DNA of 64,000 bases from Clostridia bacterium (GCA_017407995.1 JAFQVM010000030.1:175509-239508), one strand, 5' to 3'; counted from the stretch's first letter, positions 41,026 through 49,254 are shown. A program made the numbers and translations. The notes: generated by a model from the sequence alone, not told the origin.

Positions 41026-41073
41026 CCTGACATATAAAGTTCTTCTATTCTATTCCGGAAAGGAAAATGTAAC

Positions 41074-42453
41074 ATGAGTTTTTCAAAGTTTCATGAAGAA
41101 TGCGGAGTTTTTGGCATCTACGGCGACACCGATATAGAGCCTGCAAGAGCAGTCTACCTCGGTCTCTATGCTCTGCAGCACCGTGGACAAGAGAGCTGCG
41201 GTATAGCTGTCAGCGATATGGGTGTTATAGACTTTCATAAGGATATGGGGCTTGTCGGCGAAGTGTTTGATGAGGCATCCCTGAACAAGCTTAAAGGTCA
41301 GATAGCTATAGGTCATGTCCGCTATTCTACCACAGGCAACGCAATGGCAGAAAACAGCCAGCCTACTGTCCTGCGTTACGCAAAAGGCAGACTCGCTATA
41401 GCTCACAACGGCAGCATAGTAAATGCTAAGGAAATTCGTGATTCTTTGGCGGAGAGCGGTGCCATGTTCCAGACAACTGCTGACTCCGAACTCATAGCTC
41501 AGGTTATAGCAAAGCACCGCACAAAAACTGACAGCATAGAGGATGCGCTTGTCAGCGCTATGCCCTCTATCAAAGGTGCGTACTGCGTGCTCCTTATGAG
41601 CCCACGCAAACTTATAGCCGCAAGAGACCCGATGGGCTTCCGTCCGCTTGTAATAGGCAAACTTCGCAACTCTTACGTCGTAGCTTCGGAAACCTGCGCT
41701 CTCGATGCCATTCAGGCTGAATTTGTGCGTGATGTTGCTCCCGGTGAAGTTATTGTTATTGACAGTTGGGGACTTCACTCAATAAAAACCAACTGCCCGA
41801 ATGATGACTCAACCAGAAGAACATGTATTTTTGAATATATCTATTTTGCAAGACCCGACAGCGTTATCGACGGCATAAACGTTCACGCATCACGCCTTAA
41901 AGCCGGTGAACTGCTTGCAAAACAGCATCCCGTAGATGCGGATATTGTTATCCCCGTACCCGATTCCGGAATCGATGCCGCAATCGGATATGCACGTGGA
42001 AGCGGTATACCCTACGGAGTGGGATTTGTCCGTAATAACTATGTCGGCAGAACTTTCATAAAGCCCAGCCAGCAGATGCGCAGGGAAAGCATTGATATAA
42101 AACTCACCGCCATGTCACAAAGCGTTAAAGGCAAGCGTGTTATTATGGTTGATGACTCCATTGTCAGAGGCTCAACAAGTGCTAATATTATCCGTTTGCT
42201 CAAAAAGGCCGGTGCTACCGAAGTCCATGTGAGAATAAGCTCACCCACTCTTCACTGGCCCTGCTACTACGGCACTGATATTCCCACTCGTGAGGAATTG
42301 ACTTCAAACCATAACACAGTTGAACAGCTCTGCGAGCTTATAGGCGCAGATTCGCTCGGATTTTTGGACAAAAACAGTCTGGGTGAACTCGTCAACGCAA
42401 AGTGCAAAAACTATTGTGATGCCTGTTTCACAGGTGATTACCCTGTGAAATAA
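41074..42453 (+). CDS. purF: PurF, amidophosphoribosyltransferase
   Basis: 459 residues. This enzyme makes phosphoribosylamine from PRPP and glutamine, the first committed step of purine synthesis. The nucleophile Cys10 (HEECGVFGI) would be exposed after removal of a nine-residue propeptide. The PRPP loop is VIMVDDSIVRGSTS. Cys residues in RRTCIFEYIYF and KNYCDACF fit the Fe-S cluster of the Bacillus-type enzyme. It stands alone, away from other pur genes, behind dnaA. Confidence 0.95.
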   Translation: MSFSKFHEECGVFGIYGDTDIEPARAVYLGLYALQHRGQESCGIAVSDMGVIDFHKDMGLVGEVFDEASLNKLKGQIAIGHVRYSTTGNAMAENSQPTVLRYAKGRLAIAHNGSIVNAKEIRDSLAESGAMFQTTADSELIAQVIAKHRTKTDSIEDALVSAMPSIKGAYCVLLMSPRKLIAARDPMGFRPLVIGKLRNSYVVASETCALDAIQAEFVRDVAPGEVIVIDSWGLHSIKTNCPNDDSTRRTCIFEYIYFARPDSVIDGINVHASRLKAGELLAKQHPVDADIVIPVPDSGIDAAIGYARGSGIPYGVGFVRNNYVGRTFIKPSQQMRRESIDIKLTAMSQSVKGKRVIMVDDSIVRGSTSANIIRLLKKAGATEVHVRISSPTLHWPCYYGTDIPTREELTSNHNTVEQLCELIGADSLGFLDKNSLGELVNAKCKNYCDACFTGDYPVK

Positions 42454-42475
42454 ACAAAAATGAAGGTTTATTGAT

Positions 42476-42655
42476 ATGGCAAAAGAAAAAAGATTTGAAA
42501 AAACATATTCACAAGATTTGGGTAGCGTTGCAATTTATGTTGACAAATATACCGGTGTCAATTATTTATTTGTTTCAAGCGGATACGCAGGCGGTTTATC
42601 TCCGCTTCTTGACCGTGACGGCAAGCCAGTTATATCACCGATAGTTAATGAATAA
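42476..42655 (+). CDS. DUF6440 family small protein
   Basis: 59 residues: MAKEKRFEKTYSQDLGSVAI, then YVDKYTGVNYLFVSSGYAGG and LSPLLDRDGKPVI. The VDKxTGVNYLF and GYAGGLxPLLDxDGKP blocks match DUF6440, a small family of unknown role common in Clostridia and often seen on mobile or phage-linked DNA. Start at the ATG 22 bases after the purF stop; the ribosome binding site is weak (GAAGG). Confidence 0.8.
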   Translation: MAKEKRFEKTYSQDLGSVAIYVDKYTGVNYLFVSSGYAGGLSPLLDRDGKPVISPIVNE

Positions 42656-42681
42656 TATTGCATCTTACACAGATTAAACGA

Positions 42682-42803
42682 GGACTGAGAAATTTTGCGT
42701 GAGACAAGGCTTGAGGTTCTGAGAAAGAGGGAGCGTACTCCCTGTACGTGACCGATTTTCACAGGTTCTCATAACGCAGTATCACACAAAAATTCCGCAG
42801 TCC
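42682..42803. repeat. 122-bp imperfect inverted-repeat element (MITE/REP-like or structured RNA)
   Basis: The left end GGACTGAGAAATTTTGCGTG and the complement of the right end GGACTGCGGAATTTTTGTGT agree at most positions over 24 bases. Between them GGGAG-CGT-ACTCCC forms an inner hairpin, and GAGGTTCTGAGAA near 42713-42725 is partly complementary to GGTTCTC near 42774-42780. No coding potential is seen. It fills the gap between the DUF6440 gene and ftsY. A non-autonomous repeat or a stable RNA are both possible. Confidence 0.6.
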
Positions 42804-42825
42804 GATTAATTAAAGGAGATAAAAA

Positions 42826-43773
42826 ATGGGGCTTTTCAAACGCATAAACCAAGGTCTTAAAAAGACAAGAGAAAATATGTCCGTCGCCATAGACTCTATG
42901 TTCCATGGCAAAACGGAGATTGATGAGGAGTTCTATGAGGAGCTCGAAGAAATCCTTGTTATGGGCGATGTCGGTATGGCTACCGCTATGGAGATAACTG
43001 AAAAGCTCCGTGAACACGTTGCTAAAAAACATCTTAGAAAACCCGAAGAGGTAAAGGATGCCATAAAAGATATAGTTGCCGAACTGCTCGAGGGCGGCGA
43101 AGAGATGGCACTTGTCACCATGCCCGCAGTTATTCTTGTAATCGGCGTAAACGGTGTAGGTAAAACAACCTCTATCGGCAAGCTTGCAGCTATGTATAAG
43201 GCTCAGGGCAAAAAGGTTATTCTTGCTGCCGCTGACACTTTCCGTGCTGCTGCTATTGAACAGCTTGAGGAATGGGCAGACCGTGCCGATGTTGATATTG
43301 TAAAACACCGTGAGGGCGCAGACCCCGCTGCTGTTATTTTTGACACAATTCAGGCAGGTATCGCCAGAGATGCTGATATTATAATTTGTGACACCGCAGG
43401 CAGACTCCACAACAAGAAAAACCTTATGGAAGAGCTTGCAAAAATCTACCGTGTTATAGACCGTGAGTTGCCGTACAGCGACCGTGAAAGTCTGCTCGTG
43501 CTTGACGCCACAACAGGTCAGAATGCAGTAAACCAGGCAAAAGAGTTTAAAAATGTCGCCGACATAACAGGTATTATCCTCACTAAACTTGACGGAACAG
43601 CTAAGGGCGGTGTTGTGCTCAACATTAAAAATGAACTCGGTGTTCCCGTAAAGTTTGTCGGTGTTGGTGAAAAGATAGATGACCTTCGCCCATTTAATCC
43701 GCAGGCTTTCGCCCAAGGTCTTTTTGAAGCAGACACAGATGACGATGATGACGAAAATGAAGATGAAGATTAA
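42826..43773 (+). CDS. ftsY: FtsY, signal recognition particle receptor
   Basis: A 315-residue SRP GTPase with the NG domain only, plus a very acidic C-terminal tail ([13 protein letters not shown]) in place of the long N-terminal acidic domain of E. coli. Motifs: G1 [17 protein letters not shown]3 [10 protein letters not shown]4 [10 protein letters not shown]. It docks ribosome-SRP complexes at SecYEG, whose SecY is encoded at 53609-54973. AAAGGAG precedes the ATG. Confidence 0.96.
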   Translation: MGLFKRINQGLKKTRENMSVAIDSMFHGKTEIDEEFYEELEEILVMGDVGMATAMEITEKLREHVAKKHLRKPEEVKDAIKDIVAELLEGGEEMALVTMPAVILVIGVNGVGKTTSIGKLAAMYKAQGKKVILAAADTFRAAAIEQLEEWADRADVDIVKHREGADPAAVIFDTIQAGIARDADIIICDTAGRLHNKKNLMEELAKIYRVIDRELPYSDRESLLVLDATTGQNAVNQAKEFKNVADITGIILTKLDGTAKGGVVLNIKNELGVPVKFVGVGEKIDDLRPFNPQAFAQGLFEADTDDDDDENEDED

Positions 43774-43789
43774 TTGAGAGGAAATGCAC

Positions 43790-44386
43790 ATGGATTTCTT
43801 AATTGCTACACATAATATGAAAAAGCGTGATGAGCTCAGCCGTATTTTAAAGCCCATTGGCGTAAATGTTCTGCTCGCTGAAGAAGCAGGTGTTGACCTG
43901 ACCGATGTTGAGGAGACAGGTACAACCTTTGAGGAAAATGCATACTTAAAGGCGCAAGGTGGCTGTGACGAAAGCGGTATGCCCTGCATTGCAGACGACT
44001 CAGGTCTTGCAGTTGATGCGCTCGATGGTGCTCCCGGAGTTTATTCAGCACGCTATTCAGGTGAACACGGCAACGATGATAAAAACAACGAGCTTTTGTT
44101 AGAAAACCTAAAGGAGCTTCCGCTTGAAAAGCGCACCGCACGTTTCGTTTCCGCTGTCTGCTGCGTTTTTCCAGACGGCAGAAAAATTACTGTGCGTGGT
44201 GAGGTTGAGGGAAAAATCGGCTTCGAATTAAAAGGCTGCAACGGTTTCGGATATGACCCTCTGTTTTTACCTGATGCATTCCCGGGAAAAACAATGGCTG
44301 AGTTAACTGCGGATGAAAAAGATTCCATAAGCCACAGAGGCAATGCACTTCGCCTTTTGTGCAAAAAACTGGAGGAGATTTTATGA
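43790..44386 (+). CDS. rdgB: RdgB/HAM1 family XTP/dITP pyrophosphatase
   Basis: A 198-residue enzyme that removes non-canonical purine nucleotides from the pool. Motifs: IATHNMKKRDEL, EETGTTFEENAYLKA, ADDSGLAVDALDGAPGVYSA and GFGYDPLFLPD. An ATG two codons upstream abuts the ribosome binding site (AGAGGA), so the second ATG is chosen. It overlaps the yhbY-like gene by four bases. Confidence 0.94.
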   Translation: MDFLIATHNMKKRDELSRILKPIGVNVLLAEEAGVDLTDVEETGTTFEENAYLKAQGGCDESGMPCIADDSGLAVDALDGAPGVYSARYSGEHGNDDKNNELLLENLKELPLEKRTARFVSAVCCVFPDGRKITVRGEVEGKIGFELKGCNGFGYDPLFLPDAFPGKTMAELTADEKDSISHRGNALRLLCKKLEEIL

Positions 44387-44823
44387 CAAGCAAAGAAAGA
44401 GCCGCATTGCGTGCCCAGGCAAACAGTCTTGAACCGCTCTTTCAGGTAGGTAAAGGCGGAGTAAACGATGCCCTTATAGCACAGACCGAGGATGCTTTCC
44501 GCACCCGTGAGCTTTTAAAGCTCAAAGTCCTTTTGGAAACAGCTCCGAAGTCTCCACGTGAAATTGCCGAGGAAATAGCTAAGGCAACCAACTCCGAGGT
44601 TGTTCAGGTTGTCGGCGGAAGTATGATTTTCTACAGAGAGAATCCCGAACTCAATGACCCTAAACCCAAGAAAGCAAAAACCTCAAAGAACACTATAAAG
44701 GGTACAAAGAATCCCAACCGTCGCTCAGTCAGAGTTGCAAAGGCTAAAAAAGCTGCGGCAGAGCGTAAAACTGCCGCTATCCGCAAGGCAGAACGCAACC
44801 GCCGTAAAAGTGCGGATGTATAA
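44383..44823 (+). CDS. YhbY family (CRM domain) RNA-binding protein with basic tail
   Basis: A 146-residue protein. The CRM domain (about 1-92) shows FQVGKGGVNDALIAQTEDAF, ELLKLKVLLETAPKSP and the family end GSMIFYREN. The remaining 50 residues are an unusual Lys/Arg/Ala-rich tail. YhbY binds pre-50S rRNA during ribosome assembly. GGAGGAG precedes the ATG, which lies in the last codons of rdgB. Confidence 0.88.
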   Translation: MTSKERAALRAQANSLEPLFQVGKGGVNDALIAQTEDAFRTRELLKLKVLLETAPKSPREIAEEIAKATNSEVVQVVGGSMIFYRENPELNDPKPKKAKTSKNTIKGTKNPNRRSVRVAKAKKAAAERKTAAIRKAERNRRKSADV

Positions 44824-44834
44824 CGATATACTTA

Positions 44835-44860
44835 AGACCTGCTTTGCAGGTCTTTTTTTA
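44835..44860 (+). terminator. intrinsic terminator of the ftsY-rdgB-yhbY operon
   Basis: Stem AGACCTGC (44835-44842) with GCAGGTCT (44846-44853), loop TTT, then T7. Confidence 0.9.
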
Positions 44861-44890
44861 TACAAAATGAGTCGCCTGTTCTTTGACTTG

Positions 44891-44919
44891 TTGACAAGTA
44901 AGGTGCATTATTATATGAT
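44891..44919 (+). promoter_or_regulatory. promoter of the small membrane protein gene
   Basis: TTGACA (44891-44896), 17-base spacer, TATGAT (44914-44919). Confidence 0.75.
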
Positions 44920-44949
44920 ATAGTTGAAAAATCGTGAGGAGTGACAGCT

Positions 44950-45240
44950 ATGAAAAAAAATACTAAAAAGATTTTTAAAGTTTGCTCAGTTGTTTTGTTA
45001 TGTCTCTGCGTTTTATTCATTGCCGGAATTGTTTTATTGTGTGCTGATTCACCACTCACACTTTCTGAGTTAGCCTCTATTCCCATAAATATCGGAATGT
45101 TTGCTATTCCTGCCCTTACTGCGATATGGCTTGTTTTCCTTTGGATAACACCACCCGAAAAAAGCGTAAATCGTCTATCTGTTATTGTTTTTATTGCAGT
45201 TGTTATTTCTGTTCTTAGTTTTTTCTTTTTTAATCGCTAA
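44950..45240 (+). CDS. small membrane protein of unknown function
   Basis: A 96-residue protein with a basic N-terminus (MKKNTKKIFK) and three hydrophobic segments: about 11-33, 43-66 and 75-93. No family recognised. It has its own promoter and an AGGAG ribosome binding site eight bases before the ATG, so expression is likely. The 114 bases between it and the rpsO promoter hold nothing I can name. Confidence 0.65.
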   Translation: MKKNTKKIFKVCSVVLLCLCVLFIAGIVLLCADSPLTLSELASIPINIGMFAIPALTAIWLVFLWITPPEKSVNRLSVIVFIAVVISVLSFFFFNR

Positions 45241-45354
45241 AGTAAAACCATATATGATAATAAATTGTAAAAGGTTTATTTATTTGATAAAGTAATATTC
45301 GATTGGATATACTATAAATACATAATTAACATCCTAAAAAACAGCGAAAAAAGC

Positions 45355-45383
45355 TTTACAAATTCATCTTGTGCTGTTATAAT
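45355..45383 (+). promoter_or_regulatory. rpsO promoter
   Basis: TTTACA (45355-45360), 17-base spacer, TATAAT (45378-45383), giving a leader of about 98 bases. Confidence 0.75.
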
Positions 45384-45389
45384 ATGTAT

Positions 45390-45482
45390 GTATGCGTCCG
45401 TCTCTCGGCATATGGACTAAACCGCAAAGCGGTTATCACCTGCCTTATGCTGGGTTTCGGAGCAAAATAATAAATGAGGTGA
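45390..45482 (+). promoter_or_regulatory. structured rpsO leader, candidate S15 autoregulatory RNA
   Basis: AACCGC-AAA-GCGGTT (45420-45434) is a perfect hairpin. GCATA (45408-45412) and TATGC (45446-45450) can close around it. GTCC with GGAC gives an alternative local stem. Compact leaders bound by S15 control rpsO in several bacterial groups; this one is similar in size and position, but its fold does not let me assign it to a described class. Confidence 0.4.
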
Positions 45483-45487
45483 AAAAA

Positions 45488-45751
45488 ATGACACAGGCTG
45501 AAAAAACCGCAATCATGCAAGAGTATGCTCGTCACGAGGGCGACACAGGTTCTCCCGAAGTTCAGATAGCTGTTCTCACAAAGAGAATCAGAGACCTGAC
45601 AGACCATCTTAAAGAGCATCCGAAGGACCACCATTCACGCAGAGGTCTGCTTAAAATGGTCGGTCACAGACGTAACCTTCTGGCATATCTTCAGAAGATT
45701 GATATTGAGCGTTACCGTTCAATCATCGCCAGACTCGGTATCCGTAAATAA
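45488..45751 (+). CDS. rpsO: ribosomal protein S15
   Basis: 87 residues with the S15 hallmarks [36 protein letters not shown] and the C-terminal [13 protein letters not shown]. Start at the ATG after GAGGTG. A longer frame runs upstream through the leader but is not S15. The normal partner pnp follows. Confidence 0.97.
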   Translation: MTQAEKTAIMQEYARHEGDTGSPEVQIAVLTKRIRDLTDHLKEHPKDHHSRRGLLKMVGHRRNLLAYLQKIDIERYRSIIARLGIRK

Positions 45752-45762
45752 TTGCAAAGCTG

Positions 45763-45796
45763 AGCAGGCAGGAACCTTTTTCTGCCTGCTTTTCTT
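45763..45796 (+). terminator. intrinsic terminator after rpsO
   Basis: Stem AGCAGGCAG (45763-45771) with CTGCCTGCT (45782-45790), ten-base loop, then TTTTC. It probably sets a higher level of rpsO than pnp mRNA. Confidence 0.75.
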
Positions 45797-45808
45797 AAGG
45801 GTAATCGG

Positions 45809-45884
45809 CAGGCTGAACGGTTTTAGCAGTGAATCGGGGCTCCGAATTTCGGGGAACGGATTTATTGCTAAGTCCGAGAGCCTG
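45809..45884 (+). promoter_or_regulatory. long hairpin in the pnp leader
   Basis: CAGGCT (45809-45814) pairs with AGCCTG (45879-45884), CGG (45818-45820) with CCG (45874-45876), and a 13-bp run (45823-45835 with 45859-45871, two G-U pairs). CTCCG (45840-45844) caps it with CGGGG (45850-45854). This 76-base rod lies just before the pnp ribosome binding site. In E. coli a comparable leader hairpin is cut by RNase III and lets PNPase repress itself. Confidence 0.6.
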
Positions 45885-45911
45885 AAGAAATAAAATTAAA
45901 GAGGTAAAAAA

Positions 45912-48122
45912 ATGTTTGAGGATTTTAAAAGATTCGAAACTGAAATTGCCGGCAGACCGTTTGTAGTCGAGGTCGGCAAGATGGCTCAGCTCGCCGGCGG
46001 CTCATGCCTTGTCCGCTACGGCGAAACAGACGTGCTTTGTACAGCCACAATGGCTCCAAAGCCCAGAGAGGGTGTTGATTTCTTCCCCCTTTCAGTTGAC
46101 TTTGAAGAAAAGCTCTACTCAGTAGGCAGAATCCCCGGCTCTTTCCAGCGTCGTGAGGGTAAAGCAAGCGAAAAGGCAACTCTTGCTTCAAGAGTTATCG
46201 ACAGACCCATTCGTCCTCTCTTTCCCAAGGACATGAGAAACGATGTCGGTGTTGTCGCAACAGTTATGGCTGTTGACCCCGATTGCCAGCCCGAAATCGC
46301 TGCTATGCTTGGTGTTTCTATCGCACTTTCAATCTCCGAGATTCCGTGGGAAGGCCCGATTTCAGGTGTAAGCGTTGGTCTTATCGACGGCGAATATGTC
46401 ATCAACCCTACAGCAGCTCAGCGTGAAGTCAGCCGTATGGCTGTTACAGTTGCTTCCACATCTGACCTTGTTGCTATGATTGAGGCTGGTGCTGACGAAG
46501 TTACTAACGATGAGATGTTCGACGGTATTATGTTTGCTCACAAAGAGAATCAGCGTATAGTTGAGTTCATCAAGGGCATCCAGGCTGAAGTTGGTAAAGA
46601 GAAGGTTTCCTTCCCCTCTAACGACCCCGACCCTGAGATGTATGAGGCTATCAAAGAATTCGCTATTGACGATATCCGCATTGCTCTTGATACAGACGAC
46701 AAGCGTATCCGTGATGAGCGTCTTAAGCCCATTTATGACAGAGTTCACGAGAAGTTTGACGAAATCTATCCCGATGATATTGCAAAAATCGAGGATTGCC
46801 TTTATAAAACACAGAAGTATGTTGTTCGCCGCTGGCTGCTCGACGACGGTAAGCGTGTTGACGGCAGAGGCATTGACGACATTCGTCCTCTTGCTGCTGA
46901 AGTTGACCTGCTTGACAGAGTTCACGGTTCAGGCATGTTCACCAGAGGTCAGACTCAGGTTCTCACCGTTACCACACTCGGTCCTATGAGCGATGCTCAG
47001 ATTCTTGACGGAATTGACGGCGAGGATTCCAAGCGCTACATGCACCACTACAACTTCCCCTCATACTCAGTCGGTGAGACTAAGCCTTCCAGAGGTCCCG
47101 GACGTCGTGAGATTGGCCACGGTGCTCTTGCAGAGCGTGCTCTTCTTCCGGTTATCCCGAGCGTTGAGGAGTTCCCCTACTGCATCCGCCTTGTTTCTGA
47201 GGTTCTTTCTTCAAACGGTTCAACATCACAGGCTTCAATCTGCGGCTCAACTCTTTCTCTTATGGCTGCAGGTGTTCCGATTAAAGCTCCTGTTGCAGGT
47301 ATCTCCTGCGGTCTTGTTACCGAGGGCGACCGTTTCATGACAATGGTTGATATCCAGGGTCTTGAGGACTTCTTCGGTGATATGGACTTCAAGGTTGGCG
47401 GTACTAAAGACGGTATCACAGCTATCCAGATGGACCTCAAAGTACACGGTCTTACTCCTGCTATCATCCGTGAGGCTCTTGATAAGACTTACAAGGCAAG
47501 ACTTCACATTCTTGACAATGTTATGCTTCCCGTTATTGCCGAGCCCAGAGCTGAACTTTCAAAGTACGCTCCCAAGATGCTCACAACCAAGATTGATGTT
47601 GAGAAGATTGGCGATGTTATCGGTAAGCAGGGCAAGGTTATTCAGAAGATTTGTGCTGAGTGTAACTGTAAGGTTGACGTCGAAGAGGACGGAACAATCT
47701 ACATCTCAGCTATCGATATTGAAGATGCAAGACGTGCTCTCAACATGGTTGAGACTATTGCTAATGACCCCGAAGTTGGTGCTATCTACAAGGGTGTTGT
47801 TACACGCCTTATGGACTTCGGTGCATTCGTTGAAATCGCTCCCGGCAAAGAGGGACTTGTCCACATCAGCCACCTCGATGTTAAACGCACCGAGAAAGTT
47901 GAGGATGTTGTGGCTGTAGGTGATGAAGTTATCGTCAAGGTTCGTGAGATTGACGAGCAGGGCAGACTTAATCTCTCCCGCAGAGATGCTCTTATAGAGG
48001 TTGAAGGTCTTGTTCCCGAAAACGAAATCTCTGACCAGCCTCCTCGCAAGGCTCCCCGCAGAGACGGCAACCGTGGCGGCAGAGGCGGCCGTGACGGCGG
48101 AAGAGACAGAAAAAGATTTTAA
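45912..48122 (+). CDS. pnp: Pnp, polyribonucleotide nucleotidyltransferase
   Basis: A 736-residue phosphorolytic 3'-5' exoribonuclease. Two RNase PH domains (about 1-230 and 310-545), the helical linker, a KH domain (about 555-615: GDVIGKQGKVIQKI) and an S1 domain (about 620-690: GVVTRLMDFGAFVEI) are all complete. The core motif GRREIGHGALAERAL is conserved. The C-terminus is an RG-rich tail (RNRGGRGGRDGGRDRKRF), which is not a standard part of the family. GAGGT precedes the ATG. Confidence 0.97.
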   Translation: MFEDFKRFETEIAGRPFVVEVGKMAQLAGGSCLVRYGETDVLCTATMAPKPREGVDFFPLSVDFEEKLYSVGRIPGSFQRREGKASEKATLASRVIDRPIRPLFPKDMRNDVGVVATVMAVDPDCQPEIAAMLGVSIALSISEIPWEGPISGVSVGLIDGEYVINPTAAQREVSRMAVTVASTSDLVAMIEAGADEVTNDEMFDGIMFAHKENQRIVEFIKGIQAEVGKEKVSFPSNDPDPEMYEAIKEFAIDDIRIALDTDDKRIRDERLKPIYDRVHEKFDEIYPDDIAKIEDCLYKTQKYVVRRWLLDDGKRVDGRGIDDIRPLAAEVDLLDRVHGSGMFTRGQTQVLTVTTLGPMSDAQILDGIDGEDSKRYMHHYNFPSYSVGETKPSRGPGRREIGHGALAERALLPVIPSVEEFPYCIRLVSEVLSSNGSTSQASICGSTLSLMAAGVPIKAPVAGISCGLVTEGDRFMTMVDIQGLEDFFGDMDFKVGGTKDGITAIQMDLKVHGLTPAIIREALDKTYKARLHILDNVMLPVIAEPRAELSKYAPKMLTTKIDVEKIGDVIGKQGKVIQKICAECNCKVDVEEDGTIYISAIDIEDARRALNMVETIANDPEVGAIYKGVVTRLMDFGAFVEIAPGKEGLVHISHLDVKRTEKVEDVVAVGDEVIVKVREIDEQGRLNLSRRDALIEVEGLVPENEISDQPPRKAPRRDGNRGGRGGRDGGRDRKRF

Positions 48123-48143
48123 TCTTTCTAAAGTTTAAAAGTA

Positions 48144-48172
48144 AAAGCGCCAACATATGTTGGCGCTTTGTT
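48144..48172. terminator. bidirectional intrinsic terminator
   Basis: A perfect 26-base palindrome (48144-48169, AAAGCGCCAACA and its complement meeting at TATA), with TTTGTTTTTT on the plus side and a T-rich run (TTTTACTTTT) on the minus side. Confidence 0.75.
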
Positions 48173-48174
48173 TT

Positions 48175-48366
48175 TTACTCAAAATCAAACGGGTCTATAT
48201 TTAACACTTTGCAGATATGCATTATTGAATCAAATGACGCTCCGCCTATTCCTCTTGACAGTATAGTCATAAGCGAACTGTAAGGTATATCAGCCTCAAT
48301 CGAAAACTGCCGCAAGCTTGTATAACGGTCAAGGATTATATTCCGCAACTTCTGTTCTCTGTTCAT
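48175..48366 (-). CDS. small XRE-type helix-turn-helix protein
   Basis: A 63-residue protein consisting of one Cro/C1-type helix-turn-helix (TSLRQFSIEADIPYSSLMTI, then SFDSIMHICKVLNIDP). No effector domain. It overlaps the DeoR-type gene by four bases and is translated with it, so it probably cooperates with or modulates that regulator. Confidence 0.75.
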   Translation of the reverse strand: MNREQKLRNIILDRYTSLRQFSIEADIPYSSLMTILSRGIGGASFDSIMHICKVLNIDPFDFE

Positions 48367-49139
48367 TTTGGCTCCTCAACAACGATAATTTCTACCCCTT
48401 TTTCCTCAAGAGCTGAAAGCTGTTTCTCTACACACTCCCAATCCGTTATAACAGCATTAAAACTATCCACATCACACACTTTGATAAAGGAATCAACTCC
48501 AATTTTTTCACTTGGTATAAGCAGATAACTTTTTCTGCTATTCCTTATAACAGCACGTTGAAAAGACGCTGTTTTATCACTTCCGTTAGACAAACCAAAA
48601 TCAGCAGTTAAACCCGAACCCGTAACAAAGCATATATCAAAATGCATTTTACTTACAAACTCAGTGGCAAGGCTATCTACAATTGAACCGCTTTGACGCA
48701 TTTTTCCGCCCACAACATAAGTTTCCACGTTCTCAAAGCTTCGAAGCTCTTTACCTAAATCAACTGAATTAACAACCACAGTATAATGTATACCCTTTGG
48801 CAAAAAAGATATCATGAGATACCCTAAAGAGCCGCTTGTAATATAAACTATATCATTCTCTTTAATATATTCTGCTGCTCTTTTAGCTATCTCATTATAA
48901 TTATTAAAAACAGGCATCTTTTCAAAATTCCTATCGGCAGGCGGTCGGACGCTCACTTGTTTTAGCAGAATAGCTCCTCCATGAGTTCTCTTACACACAC
49001 CTTTCTGCTCAAGGATACGCAAATCTCGTCTTGCAGACTCATCTGATACACCGTATTTTTTTGTTATTTCAGCTATTGTAATTTTTCCCGTTGTTTTAAT
49101 TGTTGCCTCAATTTCTTGATGGCGTTCTTCCATAAACAT
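48363..49139 (-). CDS. DeoR family transcriptional regulator
   Basis: 258 residues. A DeoR winged helix (about 3-58: RHQEIEATIKTTGKITIAEI, SDESARRDLRILEQKGVCKRTHGGA) is followed by a sugar-phosphate-sensor domain (about 75-235: VYITSGSLGYLM, TYVVGGKMRQ, DICFVTGSG). The signature GGA after the helix-turn-helix is intact. DeoR repressors usually control an adjacent sugar operon and respond to a phosphorylated sugar, but no sugar genes lie nearby. A TCGAATTCGA palindrome (49168-49177) upstream is a candidate autoregulatory site. Confidence 0.85.
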   Translation of the reverse strand: MFMEERHQEIEATIKTTGKITIAEITKKYGVSDESARRDLRILEQKGVCKRTHGGAILLKQVSVRPPADRNFEKMPVFNNYNEIAKRAAEYIKENDIVYITSGSLGYLMISFLPKGIHYTVVVNSVDLGKELRSFENVETYVVGGKMRQSGSIVDSLATEFVSKMHFDICFVTGSGLTADFGLSNGSDKTASFQRAVIRNSRKSYLLIPSEKIGVDSFIKVCDVDSFNAVITDWECVEKQLSALEEKGVEIIVVEEPK

Positions 49140-49254
49140 ACTTCTATCTCCAATACTAAATTGTTTATCGAATTCGACATTAATATATTAACACATAATC
49201 GGTAACAAAACAACAATTTCGGTAATCGAATTTGAGTATATTTTAGCTACTTAT

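Noticed and set aside
46362-46925. Minus-strand open frame of 187 codons inside pnp
   Set aside because: Antisense to a highly conserved gene with no translation signal; a by-product of codon usage.
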